Shown piece by piece: positions 21,758 to 33,452 of a DNA stretch of 64,000 nt. The stretch is from Papaver somniferum. Lineage: Eukaryota > Streptophyta > Magnoliopsida > Ranunculales > Papaveraceae. The notes below the pieces were generated by a model. It worked only from the letters and a program-made list of their open reading frames with translations, had not been told where the DNA came from and searched no databases. The stretch's first letter is position 1; every line of letters begins with the position of its first letter. Where the stretch lies: positions 10,086,326 through 10,150,325 of the forward strand of contig NC_039358.1 in the NCBI RefSeq assembly GCF_003573695.1, in the 5' to 3' direction. A program made the position numbers and the translations under genes.

Positions 21758-24097
21758 TGTTTGAGGGTGAAAACCGTTTCTGCTGATTGTGGTAATTTTG
21801 GGTGTGTGGATGAGACGAATCTAAACCCTAAACAATATATTGTACGGGAGTACTTTTGATTCGAGAGATCAATCTATACAATCATGGCCTAAACCAATAA
21901 ATGGTCGTTCCAGGCTTGCTTCGGTCACAAAGTGAAGGATAAGGGTTGGTCTTAGGGAGGGAAGCGAAGAGAGTTTTGAGACCAGAATAGTTGATTTTGG
22001 AAATATGGGTGTTTTGTGACTTGTATCAGAAAGTAGAACTGGTGAGCCGGATGGAAAATCTACCAGGTGATTTCTAGATAATGTGTGTTGCCGACCAAAA
22101 ACTTGTTGTTTGGTGGAAATAGGTGGAACCTATTTATACAAGTTATAGTGAAACGTACCCTGGTCTCGTAGAAAGTGGAAATGATTGAGTGGTGGAAGAA
22201 AAGAGTAACGTATAACTGCCAGACGTTATGTTTCCATGATGAAGAAAGTGAATTCGTGTAACCGCCGGTCATTACTCTTCCATGATGAAGGAAATGAATT
22301 GTTTACACCGTTACTTTTCACCACCACTAATTATCCTACTTCATAACACTTTCTTGTAACGAGCGCATTGCACGCCGCACGCTGTAAACCGCCAGACCAA
22401 TACCCTGATGAGCATCCCCCAGTTTGTGACATATTTTGATGTGTCGAGTGTTTTCATGGAAAACATGGAGCCCTTTGCTACGTGTGGCAAGTTAAAATTG
22501 AGAGGCTTGCCGCAGGTAAATAGCATGTAATGCTAGGCTCATCTTGGCTAGTCGCCTAAAACTTGTCGCGAGTTCATCAGTTCGGTGGCGAACTTGGATG
22601 GATGAGATTGCATCTCATGAAGAAGGATGGCCATTGATTATGGACACATCTTGTTGTACAGCTAAGTGGCGTCATCCACATGCTAATGGCATGCTAGTAG
22701 CCGCGACATAGTGGTATGCCAGTGATGTTGCGGCATGGCCAAAGCTAAAAATTGGCTCCGCAGCCAAAGTCAAGGTTTGGCATCGTGGAAGGTTTTGGCG
22801 TGGCCAATTCTTGGCGTCGTGGAAGGATTTGGGTGTGGCCAAGTCTTGGCGTCGTTGGAAGGATTTGGGCTTGGCCAAGTCTTGGCGCCGTTGGAAGAAT
22901 TCTCCATGGAAGAACTAGGGCTTGGCGTGGCCAAGTCTTGGCGCCATTGGAAGGATTTGATGTGGCCAAGTCTTGGTGCCGTTGGAAGAATTCTTCGTGG
23001 AAGAATTAGAGCTTGGCGTGGCCAAGGCGTCGTGGAAGAATTAGGGCTTGGCGTGGCCAAGGCGTCGTGGATTCAGACCCACGTGTGGCGTGGCAACGTT
23101 GGCCCTGTTACCACGCCAATCCCGTTGCTCTGGGAACGTTATTTGGCTTTGGTAGAAATTTTCTCAAATTAGGGTTTTTCGAATACCCTAGTTAGTGCAC
23201 GTGGCATGCGGCGGCGGAATGGCGCTGCTTTTGTACAAATGGCGCCATGGCTATGCCAAAGGAACCATGGCAAGGCCATAGTGTGGAAACGGCCACAGGA
23301 GTAGGAATTGCCATGTGGTATCTGTAGTTTAGTGGTAAGAATTCCACGAAGTGGCATGTTTGCGAGGTAGCATGTTGAGAAGTTGGCATGTTGCGAAGTT
23401 GCCGCAGTAGGGTGCGTTTGGCCTTTAATGTATGGTGGCAAGTCTAGAGCAACCTGATTGGCCACAAAAGGGGGACGACCAAACATAAGGCGCGACCACA
23501 CTTCTGGTGAGAGTGTGGCGTCTCTAGGGCGACCTGATTGGTCGATGGGAAGTGGGGTCGGCAAGCTAGGGCGTGGCCGCACTTCCAGTGCACTGCGGCG
23601 GATTTAATTAATTTTGACAAGCAAGTGGTGCATTGTATGAGGAGCGAAACTCTAACTTCTACAAGTTAGTCAGGACGATTGATTGAATTCTATGTGTCGA
23701 CACAAAGTTCTTTTAAGTTCGTTACAAGAGAGCAGCATGCTTTTCTGATTGAATACCTTATGCAAAGATCTTATTCTTGATACTTGGAGATTCGTGCTAC
23801 TCTGTTGTGAGTGAACACAAATCGTCATACCATATCAACATTAAGAGTTCCGCCGGGGAACATAGCATAGAAGGCATTCAAAGGAACTTATATTAAGTGA
23901 ATATACGCGAGGCGCCGAAATTTACAGAACATATGGGATTCGCCAGTCTGGATAAATTTCATGTAAGTATATTGAGCGACTCAATAAATTTTCCAGTGGA
24001 GAGGTTAGCACACGTGACTCTATTTCCTTGCAGAGTGACGTCACATCAGATGCAAGGTTCTACGATTTTAACCCTAAGCTAAAAACCACCATCAACA
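21758..24097 (-). repeat. 3' LTR of the inner gag element (expanded)
   Basis: 2340 bases against 2088 in the other copy. Most of the surplus is a minisatellite at 22801-23085. Outside it the copies are closely similar. The Cys/Trp-poor open frames inside are shadows of repeats. Confidence 0.88.
22801..23085. repeat. Minisatellite inside the 3' LTR
   Basis: Seven copies of a TGGCCAAGTCTTGGCGCCG-type word occur at about 22801, 22836, 22872, 22928, 22962, 23019 and 23054. Spacings alternate between about 35 and about 56 bases because some units carry an extra GAATTCTNCNTGGAAGAA stretch. The partner LTR has a single such unit near 39180, so the expansion arose in one copy only. Confidence 0.8.
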
Positions 24098-25227
24098 TTA
24101 AGTCTTATGCTTAGCACGTAACAGTGGCGTTGTTGCGGGGTAAGCATGAGATGGTGACGGACAAGAGAAAAATTGAAGAGGGCGAGACGTGAAGAGTTTG
24201 CCAGGGAAATTACTAACCTTTAGCGGAAGGCATGAGGAATCCGTGATCCTTGTATTGACGACTTAGCGCATTTCCGGCTTGACCATGGGGTGTTGACGTA
24301 GAGTTTTACTTCCCGGAACGTTGGTGCCAATTTGGGCCATTGGGTGGTGAAGATGGCGCTTTCGGCTTGGGAATGGCAGACGGTGCGGCTTTGAACGGTG
24401 GAGATTGCGTTGCTTTGAACGTCGAAGATGGTGCTTCAATCTTGGCCGAGCGAAGATGATGTTGCGGAATGGCGAGTAGTGCGGCTAGCTTGGAATGGAC
24501 GATGACATGACTAGTTTGGAAGGGCCAATGGCGTGGCTGGCTCGGAAGGGCCAATGGCGTGGCTGGCTCGCAAGGGCCGATGACACGGCTAAGAGGGGCC
24601 ATGGAGCGTTGGCTTGGGACGTGGAGATTGCGCTGTCTTGAACGACCAAGATGGCGCCGCTTTGAACGGCGAAGATGGCGTTGCTTTGATCTTGGATGTG
24701 CGGAGATGGCGCGACTAGTTTTAGAACAACGTTATTAGCTTGGACGCGGACTTCTGGCACATGCCTGGTGCGGCTGACTTAGAGTATCGGATGGGCGCGG
24801 CTAGCTTGGAGTAGCGGATGGCGTTGTTGGTGCATCGTCTATCGAGCAGAGAAGCTAGCGCTGGAAGAATGCGAGATGTTGGTGTCGGCTAGGACGTGGG
24901 GTCGTTGGCGCTGCTGGCTTGGAATGGAAAGATGGCGCTGGCTAAGTCACAGAATGACTTGGATACCAAAACCCTAATTATTATGTATAAACAAATATTT
25001 AATCCAGCTGGTATCACCCGTGTGAAGCCTTAATTCACGGCTGGTAAAAGATTTTCTGCTGAATATAAGCGGTGATCTTGAATCCTTCGCTCATACATAT
25101 CATCATAAAATCGCATCCATATTCTTCACAAGTACTGTCTCGTATTTCTTCTCCTAGTCCCATTTTGTCTTTCTCATCATGTAGATTGCCGGTGCAAACG
25201 TGATAAAAAAAAATTGTGTAGCATATA
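24098..25227. other. G+C-richer spacer with degenerate repeats, inner element
   Basis: Between the 3' LTR and the antisense frame lies sequence with recurring GATGGCGC, GGAATGG and CGGCTAGCTTGGA words and one near-exact local repeat (AATGGCGTGGCTGGCTCG, twice near 24530-24570). No protein is supported. ATATAAG at 25063-25069 could serve the plus-strand frame downstream. Confidence 0.5.
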
Positions 25228-26031
25228 ATGAGATCTTCCAGTGATGATCGTACCTCTTCGGAAAGAAATTCTGAGCCCGACGAAAACTAGTTTTCTTCTC
25301 ATGAGGGGGTATTAGACAGAATTGATTCCCTGTTCCGTGAGGCTGACAAGATTATACAATGCATATCTCTCGCCCATTTATGCAGAGTGCGGATGTGTGC
25401 TCAGACTCTCTTGGCTTCAGTGGACATGGAGGAAAGGTGGAGGCACGATGAAGCATCCCAGCTCGTCGGGATATCTCAGAGCAATGAAGCTTCTCTACAA
25501 CCCAGTGCCAGGGATGAACGGTTCGCCTCTCGGTTGAAGCGGCGGAAGACTGAGTCCACAAAACTTTTAGATGAGAACCAGTTTAATTACCCTGTCCATG
25601 ATGGTATCGTAATCCTTGACTTTGATGCGGACGAATAGGGACGCCCTCAAGAAGTTGTTGGAAAATCTCATGAGGAAGATGTTGACACGGTTCACGAGGC
25701 TGAAGCAGCTTACGGAGTGGACGCCGAAACTGTTATCAGGGACGTTGACGCAACCGATGAGGATGTCGTCAAGGCGGACGAGGAGACGGATGCAACGTAT
25801 GTTGGAGCCATTGGAGAAGCTACGGAAACATACGCTGGGACTGCTGTTGAAACAAACGCCGTACAGGAAGTGGAAGTTGCTGCTAAGGTGGCTTCTGGAT
25901 GGGATGTCGGAGTTGCTGCTGCTGAGGCGGCTTTTGGATGGAACGCCGGAGTTGCTGCTGCCGAGGTGGCGTTTGGATGGAACGTTTGCTGCCAGAAAGG
26001 GTGCTGGGGAAAGTGCTTGAAAAAGCTCTGA
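25228..26031 (+). pseudogene. Antisense extra frame of the inner gag element
   Basis: One reading frame of 267 codons from ATG at 25228 is interrupted only by two TAG codons (25288-25290 and 25636-25638). It runs opposite to gag of its host element. It encodes a Ser/Glu-rich start (MRSSSDDRTSSERNSEPDEN), a helical middle with LDRIDSLFREADKII and MEERWRHDEASQL, a basic SRLKRRKTE patch, an acidic part, and an Ala-rich tail repeating VAAAEAAFGWNAG. Extra frames between pol and the 3' LTR, some antisense, are known in Tat-lineage elements of plants. No known domain is recognised. Confidence 0.5.
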
Positions 26032-26773
26032 TGAAGGCGTTATTGATCGAGGTGTCTTCCATTAACGCCAAATTTTTTCCACTTTTGTTATTTCTTCTCG
26101 GCGTGTAGCCTCTTTTGGTATTCCAAAAGTTTACTTTCACTTTCTTGTTTTCATGGCGGAGTTAGGGCTTCGCCAAGTAACATTCTGTTATTCAGTTTTA
26201 TGGTTTCACATATCTGAATGAATTAATAAAACCTTCGTACTAAAAAGATCCAAAAACCCTTTATGCGAAAATAAGTTGCTCGCCCCTCCTAGTCATCCAG
26301 TAGACGGACGGACGACGTACACAAATAGTGTGGATGGAATTTGCCGCCGATACTGGTCGGCATGCTGCGCCGCCAATGCCTCTGAACGCCTATATCACCC
26401 ATAGTAACTCGAGACAGGAGAAAATAACAATAATAGTTAAGGGTTCGACCGACCTTCCTTGCATATTCCCTTATTCGGTATTTTGAATAGATATATCCCT
26501 TTTTCTTCTTTTTTGTAGTGGTTTGGTTTCTCTGGTTTTCAATCGACAGGTAATGATTCTGTGAGAGTTTGGGTTTGCTTGGTATTTTTTCTTTGAGGTG
26601 GCTTGGGAAGACTTTTTAAGGAAAGATGCTCTTTTTAATTGAAACTGAAAACTCTACTTATGAATGCAAGCAGTGCAATCATTTTGGGGAAGTTACAAAC
26701 ATTGCATGAAAAAGGGAAAATGCAGAAGGAAATGTCGAAAGGAGAACGCTAGAGGTGAAGGTAGCACCGCATT
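26032..26773. other. Spacer in the inner gag element
   Basis: AT-richer non-coding DNA between the antisense frame and the pol tail. Several T-rich and AATAAA-like words (near 26223) could end an antisense transcript. Nothing else is seen. Confidence 0.45.
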
Positions 26774-27186
26774 TTAGGTATTTAAGGGTTTGAGCCATCG
26801 CGAGTGAATCATCACACCTTCCAATTTGTCAGCATTGATGAGTTTGCAGTAACCACCCAAGATAACATCTGCCACTAGATATGGCTCGTCTTCCTTTTCT
26901 TTGGGTGAACCGGGTCGAGCAGCTATCTTCACTGTTATATTTCCAACTTGAAACGAGGTTGTCTTGACTACCATATATCCAATTTGAAACGGGTTTGAGC
27001 GTTGTGCAACCACTTAGTTTTTGAACTCGTCATCTTTAGCTGTGACAACTTCCAGATTTTTGGCAAAGCACTTGAAAGGCCTAACGTCCCATTCACATCT
27101 CCTAATGACGCTCGGGTTGATAATCAGAGCGAGTCCTCACGCCTGGCCGAGAGGAGATGTGTCTGGGTGCAGAAAGGGTTGTTTAA
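26774..27186 (-). pseudogene. C-terminal pol remnant of the inner gag element
   Basis: On the minus strand the frame from 27013 reads VKIAARPGSPKEKEDEPYLV, then GGYCKLINADKLEG and ends MIHSRWLKPLNT. This resembles the tail of Ty3/gypsy pol after integrase, where an SRWLK-type motif is usual. Directly upstream (27186-27020) only broken sequence joins the protease region across the nested element. The whole reverse transcriptase to integrase block is missing. Confidence 0.55.
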
Positions 27187-29430
27187 TGGTGGGCCCGGGA
27201 AAGCGTGTAAAATTGAAGCGTAATGAAAACGCGGGCCTACAGTAATACCGCAAGTGCACGGTCGTCGGTTATAGCTCGTGCAAGTACGGGTCGATCCACA
27301 GAGACTGGGTGTGTTTTGGAGTTTTCTAGCTATTTTGGGCTCTAAATTGTTATTGTTGGGCTTTGGGTACCAATGGATTTTGGTAACCAATGGGTTATGA
27401 TTGTGCTTTGGGCCTTTGAGTTCTTTGGGAATGAACTGGGCTTTAGCTTTAGTTCAGTGGACTGATGGGCTTTTGGTCTTAGAAAGTGAACTGTTACAGT
27501 GGGCTTTAGTAATGACTCTGGGCTTCAGCAGTCTTTGAAATGAACTGTGGTCTTAGCTGAGCCAAGCTCAGTTGCAGCAGCAGCAGTGACAGCTAGGGGT
27601 GAACAAGGCAGCACAACAACAACAACAAGAACAGCATCCAACTAGAATGCAGTAACAAGAACAAGGAGAACAAGAATTGCTGCCCTTTAGCTTGAGCTAG
27701 GCTTTGAAGAGGAAGCAGCAGCAGCAGTGCAAAGAGGAAGGAAAGCAGACAGCTGCAGTAGTGGTGGCACTAAGCCAAGGTAACAGTGGCAATGAGGCAC
27801 AAAGGCAGTTAACAGGAAACAATGGAAGGTGACAGACAGCACAAAAGCAAGGGAAACTACAAGCAATGAACAATGGAACCAAGGCCTAAGCCAAGGGCAG
27901 GGGAGATAGGAAGCTAACAAAGCAAAGCTAAGGCATTCATCTAGAGTGGGAAGAGAACCAGCTTGCTCACAGTCACTAGTGAGCACTAGTTTCTCCCCAC
28001 TGCTCAATCAACTCAATGCACTGAGATTTCTAGCCTAACATTCCACTAAACTAACATTACATGGAACACAAACATCAACAGGAACAACACACATTAACAG
28101 GACACATGTAAACAACATTTAACAGGAACAACACATCTCTTGATTATAGCACATGTAAACAACATCAACATTAACAGCACACATTTAACAGGAATTGATT
28201 GGAAACTGAAATTGAACATTAACAGAACAAAGTTCTGGACACTGGCTAGTCCAGCATATCTTTAACACTAATCCCACACCCATATTTATACCCAATACCC
28301 AATTAGGGTTTACAATCAAAATCCCCAAATTTGAGAAATTAGGGCTTTTAGAAATTGGAGAAATCTCACCTAATTCTCTGAAATTGTTGTCGACCCATAA
28401 CTCCTCTGTACTTGTTCTTCCTCCTGCTCCAACAACTCTACTGATGCCCTAACTCGAGGTGTTTTATCTGCCCTCACCTAGGTTTTAGTGAGGAAAGGTG
28501 AGAGATGGTAAAACAACTAGGTTAGGGGATAGGGATTTCGGGCTTTGTTGTTGTCGAGTGAATGGGGTGGTGATGGTGATGGTATGGTGGTGGCAGAAGG
28601 TGGCAGGGAGAGGTGGTGGAGGTGGTTCTGATGCATAGCCTGTGAAGGAGAAGGTGAAATCGATGTTTTGGGAGAAGGGTACGTTTGGGTAGCTGGTATA
28701 GGGTTTGGTGCTCCAGTGTGTGGCGGTTTCATCAAGTTCGATGATTTGCGATGCTTATCCGTGGGGTGTGGAGATGAAGATTGATCTAACGGATAAAAGT
28801 GAAGATGCTGGCAGCGACCGTTGGATGCAGATATACAACGAAATTAACGGCGCCAGATGGAGTTAGGTGTTGTAGTGTTAAGCGGAAGTATCGAGGTTTG
28901 ATGCACAGGCAAAGAAGCGACCGTAGGATCTAAATGTGATCTAATCTGAAGGCTTGGAATTTAAGCACTATGGTGTTTTGCAGGAGCTTTAGATTTTGAT
29001 GCGCGATGAAGGAGCGACCATCGGATGATGAGATGGATCCAATCCGACGGCTGAAGATGGAGGCGGTTTTGGTTATAGAAAATGGTTTTGGGTAAGGGTT
29101 TTGGGCCTTGGGTATGCCAAGCCCATATCTTCTTTAAGAACAATTCTTCCTTCTTGAGCCCATTCCTAGCTTTTTGGACGTGCGCTCCATTCTTTGCGGC
29201 TTCCTTGCGTAATTTCTTCCGGCTTCTCACTACTCTTCAGCTCTTTTCCGCTCCGCAAGTTATCCAGATTTTATTTATTACCTAAAAATGCAAAATTAAG
29301 TAAGAAAAATATTTATTCTTGAAAACAATGAAAATACATAATATGGGATAAAATGTAGAATTACTGCACACAATATGGAGTTAAATGCCAACAAAAAGGG
29401 ATAAATATATACAATATTTGGCACTCATCA
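27187..29430 (-). repeat. 3' LTR of the young element
   Basis: 2244 bases. The minus-strand end carries GGATCGACCCGTACTTGCAC and TGCACTTGCGGTATTACTG, words common near the ends of plant Ty3/gypsy LTRs. Short frames inside are duplicated in the other LTR and are not genes. Confidence 0.93.
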
Positions 29431-29446
29431 AATACCCCCAAACCTG
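29431..29446 (-). other. Polypurine tract of the young element
   Basis: On the minus strand GTTTGGGGGTATT lies directly before the 3' LTR start TGATGAGTGCC, the usual plus-strand primer position. Confidence 0.75.
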
Positions 29447-30066
29447 AATTTTACTTGTCCTCAAGTAAAACAAAACTAAGGAAATCCTACCTATACCACT
29501 GTCGCTGGTCTCTCGAATGCATTTAGCGTATGCACTAAGCCTTTTAAACCACTAAGTGTCCCTAGTGGACGAGTTGAAGTCTCGTGAAGGTTTGCTTAGA
29601 ACGTACCTACAAAGTTCTAGGTCAAAATATAAGCTCAGATTCCATCAAATGTGACATGTGCAAACAGTTTAAGCTCACAGCAAAATGGAGATGTCAATCT
29701 AGCTATCGAAGGCACAATCCTAGCACTGATAACAAAAAAGACATGTGATAAGAGTGTAAAGTGTATCTACACATGTGTAAAGAAAGATCTGAAGTTATGA
29801 CTACTAATCACCAAGAGATAGTTTCTCAGGCTAAGAACCAAGGTCGAAATCTAGCTAGCTGTCCGGACTTTACGAGAATTGTGAATGAGTTGGAGGTATT
29901 TCACAATTACTCGCGTTGTACATCAATGGCATACACCCTCCTTGCTTATTACAAAAACAACAAAATGACTATTTACATGACTCTTATTTACATTGACTAT
30001 TCTCTTTTTATTTTTGGAACAAGATGATGGAATTGATTTTTTTGTATTTTTTGATTTTTTTTTTTG

Positions 30067-30069
<3 letters not shown>

Positions 30070-30131
<62 letters not shown>
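30070..30131. repeat. T62 homopolymer (A62 on the minus strand)
   Basis: An uninterrupted run of 62 T lies downstream of the gag-like frame on the minus strand. It is translated as poly-lysine in shadow frames. Runs of this length are prone to length error in assemblies. Confidence 0.95.
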
Positions 30132-30135
<4 letters not shown>

Positions 30136-30891
30136 CAAGGAAACACTTTTGATACAAATACAAAAGGAAACAAAAGATTACATGACACTTTGCAAGAGGT
30201 AGCCCTTTTTGATGCACCCAGTTAAATTCGATGGTTGTCTTTCTTAATGTAACCTCCACCTTCTATCCCAACCAACCAAAGAACAAGCTAGTCAAGTTTC
30301 GTTCAGTATTCTAAAGTGATTGGCAATCGTAACTTCCTATCAAACACCTTGAAGATCGAGGCCATACATGTATTGGTAGATCGTGCGCGTGCAAATTTCT
30401 TATCACTATGTGAATTGTGCTAGAATCAGGGTGCCTAAATATCTAGACTAAGACTCCTAATAAAAATACATATTTGCACAAGAGTCAACATTTCAAGGTA
30501 AATGAGCTCCATTTTTATGATTTTTTTCAATTTTTTAATTTTTTTTGAATTTTGATTTTTCAATTTTTTTGGAATTTTTCAATTTTTTCAAAAAGAAGAA
30601 GGAGTTCGTTTTCAATTATGGCATATTATCATGGTATCTACTCTATACCCCCAAACCTAAACTAAACATTGTCCTCAATGTTTCAAAATATGGAAAGAAT
30701 TAAAATGCAACATATGGAAAGGGACATGCTGAGTAGAGTAAAAGGAGAGAGAATACCCGATTTCGGCGAAAGCAGAATTAAAACTCCGTTATTCAAGGCA
30801 AAAATCCAACATATTTCAGCCGAGATCATATTGGATTAGCAAAATATATACAAAAGGAACAGAAAGGTTTTAAGAAATTGTATCTACTGGA

Positions 30892-32622
30892 TTATATACA
30901 AAAAAATTCACCATACACCAAAAGTCTAAAGAGTTGAGGATCAACCCAAAAGACAAAGTGTAAAGGTTTCAACAGCTTCACACAATAATAATATGATAGA
31001 AACGCAAGTGAAACTGTGAAACAAAATGAGCTACCCCCAAACCTGGATTTTTCAATGGATAAAATTTTGGAAACAAAATCTCGCAGTTTTGGGGGTTCAT
31101 CATGTACAAGGTCTAGCTCAAAGTGAACTGTGCTAGGGACGGGCAAACATGCTAATTCCAACTGTGGTTCCTCAAATGTATTATACTTAGAAGCAAAATA
31201 GTCCAAGAGGACTTGGGAAGCACACAGTTCCAAACCTAGGTTGGGCATTCTCAGAAAAATTGGTTTTACAATATTGGTACGAACCAAATCTAGGTTGGGT
31301 GGAAGGCCAACAGATTGTGACTCATGTAGGAGAATAGGTGCGTCATTATTAATCAAATCAAAATCTCCTAAATCATCTACACATATCACATCATGCTTAC
31401 AATCATCAAACAAATTGGTAAGATCACAATCAGAGTCATCAACATCATCAACAGATTCATTCTCATGCATCGGCAAATCAGGAGAAATATCACAATGTGA
31501 CCTAGGTAGAGAATCAGACACATCAAATATATTTTCATGCATATTAGTGTCTACAGAAGATTCAACTATTCCTATGTCATGCTCATCTTCACAGAATAAT
31601 TGTACGAATCCCATGTCAATATCAATATCATATGAATTACAATGAGTATTAGAAAGAACAACATTCATGAAGGTCGAGGGCGAGAAGCCATATGTTATTG
31701 AACCAACAGGTTCCACAATATTTTCATGTTCTTCTAACATATCATCATAATCATCATCATGGTAGCATGCATATTGGTCCTCATTAACAGTGGTGGTGTC
31801 ATTAGTCGATTCATGTTCCTCTAAATTAGGTTCGTATTCAACATTATTTACATGAATGGGACTAGACACTTCATTAGGGACAACATACATTTCCTCATGA
31901 ATTTCCTCATTTTGTCGGTGAAGCAAAATCTGATCTAATTGTGCATGAATTCGTGATGTAGATCTATCATAGTCTTGCTTGCAGAGTCTTAAAGCTTCTG
32001 TGGTGGAGTCTAAATTCATGGGAGTACAAAATTCTTCATGTTCAAATTGTGGTGAATGGTACATGTGTGCATGGTCATTAGGGTTTACAAAATATTGATC
32101 GCAACCCTCAAAGGATTGATTATGGTCCCAATGACTACCATTCTCACAATTTATGGGCATTTCATACATTGGATTTTCTCTCGATTGCCTAAAATTATGC
32201 AAAATATGACAATTCTCAACAGGGTGGTCTAAACTACCACATGCGGGACATGCATAGATTTCAGGTTGCCTAAGAAAATTAGATGTGACAGATTCCTCAT
32301 GTGATTGCATTTCTAAAGCTGTGATTCGAGCTTCTATTTGATCCATAAGTGATGATTGTGTGAGTGAGGCACTAGCAAAATGTTCATTTTCACGTTGCGA
32401 TGAATGATGCATGTATGAATAGTCATTAGGGTTCATGTATTGCGGCTCGGGACTTTGAAAATGTCCATAATAATTCCTATGACTATTGACATCATGGTCC
32501 GTGGAAGGTTCATAACGTGGCACATGCCCATAAGCAAGTTCTCTAAGAGTTTTATTTCCATCCCCAGGAGCAGACCAAAATCCAGACATGATTGGCTCAA
32601 AAGCTAAGTAAAGAATGTACAA
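30892..32622 (-). CDS. Gag-like protein of the young element, 565-576 aa
   Basis: An uninterrupted minus-strand frame. The first ATG is at 32622, but the Met at 32589 (MSGFWSAPGDGNKTLRELAY) looks more like the real start because NxTLREL-type openings are usual in plant retrotransposon gag. Counting from that Met, a CCHC zinc knuckle (C-x2-C-x4-H-x4-C, CPACGSLDHPVENC) sits near residues 114-127. An internal duplication is visible: NPNDYSYMHHSSQ near residue 53 and NPNDHAHMYHSPQ near residue 168. The centre is very acidic with many His. The last 70 residues turn hydrophobic and may be read into former non-coding DNA. The open frame suggests recent function, probably nucleic-acid binding in the particle. 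Confidence 0.7.
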   Translation of the reverse strand: MYILYLAFEPIMSGFWSAPGDGNKTLRELAYGHVPRYEPSTDHDVNSHRNYYGHFQSPEPQYMNPNDYSYMHHSSQRENEHFASASLTQSSLMDQIEARITALEMQSHEESVTSNFLRQPEIYACPACGSLDHPVENCHILHNFRQSRENPMYEMPINCENGSHWDHNQSFEGCDQYFVNPNDHAHMYHSPQFEHEEFCTPMNLDSTTEALRLCKQDYDRSTSRIHAQLDQILLHRQNEEIHEEMYVVPNEVSSPIHVNNVEYEPNLEEHESTNDTTTVNEDQYACYHDDDYDDMLEEHENIVEPVGSITYGFSPSTFMNVVLSNTHCNSYDIDIDMGFVQLFCEDEHDIGIVESSVDTNMHENIFDVSDSLPRSHCDISPDLPMHENESVDDVDDSDCDLTNLFDDCKHDVICVDDLGDFDLINNDAPILLHESQSVGLPPNLDLVRTNIVKPIFLRMPNLGLELCASQVLLDYFASKYNTFEEPQLELACLPVPSTVHFELDLVHDEPPKLRDFVSKILSIEKSRFGGSSFCFTVSLAFLSYYYCVKLLKPLHFVFWVDPQLFRLLVYGEFFCI

Positions 32623-32774
32623 AGCTCAGAATTTGGTTTTTTAAAGGGTTTGGATTTTTGGGAAAAATTTGGTTTTGGTGGGAGACATTTGAAAATTTGG
32701 TTTTGAAATGGGAGTAAAATAAAACTTTTGGTTTAAGATGGGATAAAGAAGAAAAATTTGGTTTTTGAATGGGA

Positions 32775-32834
32775 GAAAAGTAAATTTTTAAATTTTTAAA
32801 TTTTTAAATTTTTAAATTTTTTTTTTTTTTTTTA
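32775..32834. repeat. AAATTTTT microsatellite and T-run
   Basis: Five copies of a TTTTTAAA unit lead into a T-run of about 19. It lies just upstream of the gag-like frame on the minus strand, in the leader of the young element. Confidence 0.85.
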
Positions 32835-33429
32835 AAAAAGAAAATAAAATTTGGTTTTTGAATGGGAGCAAGCCCACTGTTTGTTTTGTATCTGCTTTGG
32901 CTCCGCTTGGTTGAAAACTTTTGGTGGAACTGAGTCCAAAATCTCGGCCTAGAATTTGGGTACTCGGCCCACTAACGAGTTCAACTAGCGTGATCGGTTA
33001 CAAGCTCAGCTGGGTTTAAAAACCCAGAATACAAAATACAAGTCCAAATTAAACAAGCTCACAAAAATTAAATACAAGCCCACAAATTAAACAAACAAGC
33101 CCACAAATAAATTATTACAAACCCAACAGAAAATAAGAGAAGCCCAAAAATTGGCTTTAATATTACATGCCCACAATTAAAAAATTGGAAGCCCACAATT
33201 CGGGTTCTCTTAAATGGGTTACCTTTTAAGCACAACCCAGCTGCTCTGATATTGTAGCAAAAACCCAGTTGGGCTTTGGTTCTTTTCCTTGGTGGCGTCC
33301 CAGCAGAGGAAAAACAGGTTCAGAACAGCATGTCCAACAGCAAATGAAGTGAAGCAGATGCAGATGCAAATGCTATGCAGTGAAATGCAAAAATAGCTAA
33401 TAAAACTACAAGAAAAACACAGCACCAAT

Positions 33430-33447
33430 CCCCGGCAGCGGCGCCAA
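33430..33447 (-). other. Primer binding site of the young element
   Basis: TTGGCGCCGCTGCCGGGG on the minus strand begins five bases after the 5' LTR. It is close to the TGGCGCCGTTGCCGGGG form widespread in plant Ty3/gypsy elements. Confidence 0.8.
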
Positions 33448-33452
33448 AAACT

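Noticed and set aside
22672..23582. Several overlapping frames rich in Trp, Arg and Pro
   Set aside because: They are produced by the LTR minisatellite and its flanks and change with unit length.
25616..26020. Arg/Leu-rich plus-strand frame
   Set aside because: It overlaps the better antisense frame (25228-26031) in another phase and its composition comes from the GCTGCTG repeat.
27687..28007. 106-aa minus-strand frame, repeated at 33953-34273
   Set aside because: It is identical in both LTRs of the young element, lacks domains and lies in untranslated LTR sequence.
29997..30259. Lysine-rich frames
   Set aside because: They are translations of the A62 homopolymer.
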